NCBI GenBank assembly: GCA_022573655.1
Contig: JACZTO010000005.1
Span: 1 to 64,000, forward strand
Reading direction: 5' to 3'
Length of the DNA: 64,000 nucleotides
Source: Pseudomonadota bacterium
GTDB lineage: Bacteria > Pseudomonadota > Gammaproteobacteria > Steroidobacterales > Woeseiaceae
Position numbers and translations under genes: made by a program. Shown here piece after piece: positions 61,874-64,000 of this stretch (its first letter is position 1; each line of letters starts with the position of its first letter). The notes beneath the pieces were generated by a model. The model made no database searches, was not told the DNA's origin, and saw nothing but the letters and a program-made list of their open reading frames with translations.

Positions 61874-61951
61874 ACATTGGAATAAGTCCAGGGTTTGGGG
61901 GGGGCAAGTGTGACGCAGGAGGCGAAACACGCCTGATCTACGTGTTCGATT

Positions 61952-62380
61952 TCACGCTTTTTCAGTGTTTTCTATGAGGTGCTGCGACGCCAATTCACGC
62001 AGTTGTTCGGAGAGCTCGATGGATTTACGGGCCTGCAGGTCGATGAGGACACAAACACATTCGAGCGTGGCGGCGATCTCGTTCTTGTCGAGGTTCGCCA
62101 TCTCATAGAAAATCGTAATCGACCTGGTACCGACCTTGATTAAGCCGGAGCGCACGACAAGAACGTCGCCGGCCAAAACTTCGGCCTTGTATTCGATAAT
62201 GTGCCTAGCGTCGGACCAACCGATCTTGCCGTCGGGATCGCTGGCACCGGCCCAGCCGAAGACGGTATACAACAGGTGGTAGGCCGCGTCATCGAACATG
62301 GCCACATAATGGCGGGTCGTCATATGGCCGATAACGTCGCACATCCACGGGTGTGCTACGCCTTTCTGAACAACGATCAT
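61952..62380 (-). CDS. Thioesterase family protein (4HBT hotdog), possible betainyl-CoA thioesterase
   Basis: A 142-residue single-hotdog thioesterase: [20 protein letters not shown] (Asp and Met/His of the 4HBT active-site segment), TTRHYVAMFDDAAYHLL helix and EMANLDKNEIAATLECVCVL final strands. ATG 62380 overlaps the upstream stop as TAATG. Its coupling to a BKACE enzyme and proximity to an MttB-family gene match the carnitine degradation layout, where a small thioesterase (CdhB) hydrolyses betainyl-CoA to glycine betaine. That substrate is inferred from context. Confidence 0.82.
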   Translation of the reverse strand: MIVVQKGVAHPWMCDVIGHMTTRHYVAMFDDAAYHLLYTVFGWAGASDPDGKIGWSDARHIIEYKAEVLAGDVLVVRSGLIKVGTRSITIFYEMANLDKNEIAATLECVCVLIDLQARKSIELSEQLRELASQHLIENTEKA

Positions 62381-63270
62381 TATGATTTCTCCCGCAGGCC
62401 AAGCGTCTGGCGCGCTTCTGCCGGAGTCTGTATTGAACATCCCATGAGCTGCACAATGTTGCAGGCACGCTCTACCAACTGTGCATTGGAGGCAAAAACA
62501 CCTTTTTCCAGGTAGAGATTATCCTCGAGGCCCACGCGGACGTTGCCTCCCAGCAGCGCGGCTTGGGCCACCATCGGCATTTCCATCGCACCGACGCCGA
62601 ACCCTCCCCAGTTGCAGCCGTCCGGCAAGTCGTCAACCATGGCTTTGAACGATGCCGTGTTTGCCTCGGCCGCCCAGCGAATGCCGAGACAAACCTGAAA
62701 CAATGGCGGGCTGTCGAGCAAACCCTCTGCAATCAGGTGTCTGGCAAATGACAAATGCCCCAGCTCGAATACCTCGAGTTCCGGCTTGACGCCGATCTCC
62801 TGCAGTCTCCTGGCGCCTTGTTCCAGCATGTTGGGTGTCGATATATAGACGTAGTCGCCTTCACTGTAGTTGAAGGAACCGCAGTCGAGAGAACAAATTT
62901 CCGGCAGCAGCTCCTCAACGTGCTCAATTCGCTCCATTTGGCCAACGCAGTCAGTGCTGTCGCCGAATTTCATTGGATCGTCGTCGGCACCGAAGTAAAG
63001 GTCGCCACCCATGCCCGTGGTGAGATTGATGATGACGTCGACATCGCTGCTGCGTATGCGTTTCACCACTTCGGCATAGAGATCCACCCGGCGGCTGGGT
63101 TTGCCACTATCGGGTTCCCGGACATGTATGTGGGCAATTGCAGCGCCGGCTTTTGCCGCCTCAATTGCTGCATTCGCAATTTCCTTTGGTGTGACCGGGA
63201 TTTCGGGATGCCGGCCAACCGTGTCCCCCGAACCGGTCACTGCGCAGCTAACGATGACATTGCGATTCAT
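62380..63270 (-). CDS. Beta-keto acid cleavage enzyme (BKACE, DUF849)
   Basis: A 296-residue TIM-barrel zinc enzyme that condenses a beta-keto acid with acetyl-CoA to give acetoacetate and a CoA ester. The motif [14 protein letters not shown] carries the two zinc histidines; further signatures are [11 protein letters not shown], a [16 protein letters not shown] segment and [18 protein letters not shown]. Start ATG 63270; an in-frame ATG upstream at 63357 adds an unlikely tail. With the coupled thioesterase, 3-dehydrocarnitine (CdhC role) is the favoured substrate, though other BKACE substrates cannot be excluded. Confidence 0.88.
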   Translation of the reverse strand: MNRNVIVSCAVTGSGDTVGRHPEIPVTPKEIANAAIEAAKAGAAIAHIHVREPDSGKPSRRVDLYAEVVKRIRSSDVDVIINLTTGMGGDLYFGADDDPMKFGDSTDCVGQMERIEHVEELLPEICSLDCGSFNYSEGDYVYISTPNMLEQGARRLQEIGVKPELEVFELGHLSFARHLIAEGLLDSPPLFQVCLGIRWAAEANTASFKAMVDDLPDGCNWGGFGVGAMEMPMVAQAALLGGNVRVGLEDNLYLEKGVFASNAQLVERACNIVQLMGCSIQTPAEARQTLGLREKS

Positions 63271-63436
63271 GTGTTTCCTGATCCTTGGGCGACTTTCAGG
63301 TGCTGGCTCTTGTTCTAGGCATGCTACAAAAATAAACGGCCTGAAGCCACACGCCACAACGATTAAGGCTTAGACAAATCAATGTTTTAGCAGTAAATTC
63401 AAACTACAGAACTGGCGTTGGTGAGGAACGGGCAGC

Positions 63437-64000
63437 ATGGCAAGAAGATCCGGTGGTCGTAAAGCACGCGTGGCACTACGCAGCGCGCCCCTCGCCGACA
63501 ATATCAAGCCAGTACATCCTGGAGAAACGGGCGGCCAGTACCGGCCGCTCAGCGACAGCGATGTGATCGCAATCGAAGCCAACATTTTCAGGATACTCGA
63601 TGAAATCGGTTTCGCTGATGCAAGCCCCCACTGCATTGATTCGTGTGTTGGGTTTGGCGCGCAGCTCGGCAATGACGGACGCTTGCGCATGCCGCGCGAT
63701 GTCGTTGAAAAGGCGCTGCGCCTGGCGAAGAGAGACCTGGTTCTATACGGTCAGAATCCCGCCTACGATGTGCAAATTCAGGGACAGAAGGTGCATTTTG
63801 CGACGGCCGGGGCGGCCGTCATGATTGCGATGCCGGAGAAAAACGAATATCGCGATTCGTGTGCGCAGGACTTGTACGACATGGCGCGCATTGCCGACAC
63901 CTGCGAGCACATTCACATTTTTCAGCGCATGTGTGTGTTGCGCGACATCGAAGATAACTACGAGATGGATCTCAATACACTCTATTGCTCGGTCATGGGC
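63437..64000 (+). CDS. Trimethylamine/glycine betaine methyltransferase family protein (MttB-like), 3' end outside window
   Basis: The first 188 codons of an MttB-superfamily corrinoid methyltransferase, open to the right edge. Recognisable segments are GGQYRPLSDSDVIAIEANIF, RILDEIGFADAS, LRMPRDVVEKAL and VHFATAGAAVMI. Most members lacking pyrrolysine act on quaternary amines such as glycine betaine; the pyrrolysine position lies beyond the window, so the class cannot be decided. It is divergent from the BKACE and thioesterase genes across 166 bases, which include a weak promoter (TTAGAC then TAAATT). Confidence 0.85.
   Translation, partial: MARRSGGRKARVALRSAPLADNIKPVHPGETGGQYRPLSDSDVIAIEANIFRILDEIGFADASPHCIDSCVGFGAQLGNDGRLRMPRDVVEKALRLAKRDLVLYGQNPAYDVQIQGQKVHFATAGAAVMIAMPEKNEYRDSCAQDLYDMARIADTCEHIHIFQRMCVLRDIEDNYEMDLNTLYCSVMG

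Overview
The window looks like chromosomal DNA from a free-living, probably marine, gammaproteobacterium. This is an inference from gene content: TonB-dependent uptake, FeoAB, PII, a short-chain acyl-CoA catabolic cluster with IcmF, a haloalkane dehalogenase, betaine/carnitine-type genes and very large DUF11 surface proteins. Gene density is high. I found no rRNA, tRNA, IS element, prophage or CRISPR array.

Layout. 1-5.3 kb: a D-2-hydroxyacid dehydrogenase (cut by the left edge), two overlapping DNA-repair genes (AlkD-like and family-6 UDG-like), two VOC proteins, PII, a fatty acid desaturase and a LuxR-type regulator. 5.4-17.3 kb: an acyl-CoA catabolic cluster with isovaleryl-CoA dehydrogenase, a carboxyltransferase subunit, a phosphotransferase-like protein, MaoC hydratase, two crotonases, fused isobutyryl-CoA mutase IcmF and a second acyl-CoA dehydrogenase. 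17.3-21.3 kb: a thiamine-salvage operon behind a TPP riboswitch (TonB receptor, thiamine-binding protein, PnuC/PnuT-type permease, thiamine-kinase-like protein), preceded by a perfect 25-bp inverted repeat. 21.3-31.5 kb: glyoxalase II, amidohydrolase, FAH-family enzyme, an intergenic region ending in a very strong terminator, haloalkane dehalogenase, a two-subunit sodium/solute symporter with an M20 peptidase and a CDF exporter, and divergent hpt and deoxynucleoside kinase genes.

31.5-36.8 kb (minus strand): a tightly packed seven-gene operon whose products all appear to be envelope proteins. It contains an ExbB/TolQ-like and an ExbD/TolR-like protein, a lipoprotein, two unrecognised secreted proteins, a membrane-anchored SPOR-like protein and a lytic transglycosylase. 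I read it as a proton-driven trans-envelope peptidoglycan machine, and it is the best candidate here for an undescribed system. 36.9-39.4 kb: Fur-boxed feoAB.

39.4-61.7 kb (minus strand): a surface-protein locus. It encodes a 2861-aa multi-domain secreted protein, two small secreted proteins and a frameshifted fourth member, all sharing a related C-terminal module. With them are a 1786-aa outer-membrane protein with an internal OmpA domain, a FecR/FN3 protein, a sensor kinase and a REC-GGDEF diguanylate cyclase. A consensus CRP-type site and a G8 tract lie upstream of the giant gene, and another G8 tract lies inside it. 61.9-64 kb: a thioesterase and a BKACE enzyme divergent from an MttB-family methyltransferase (cut by the right edge), suggesting carnitine or betaine catabolism.
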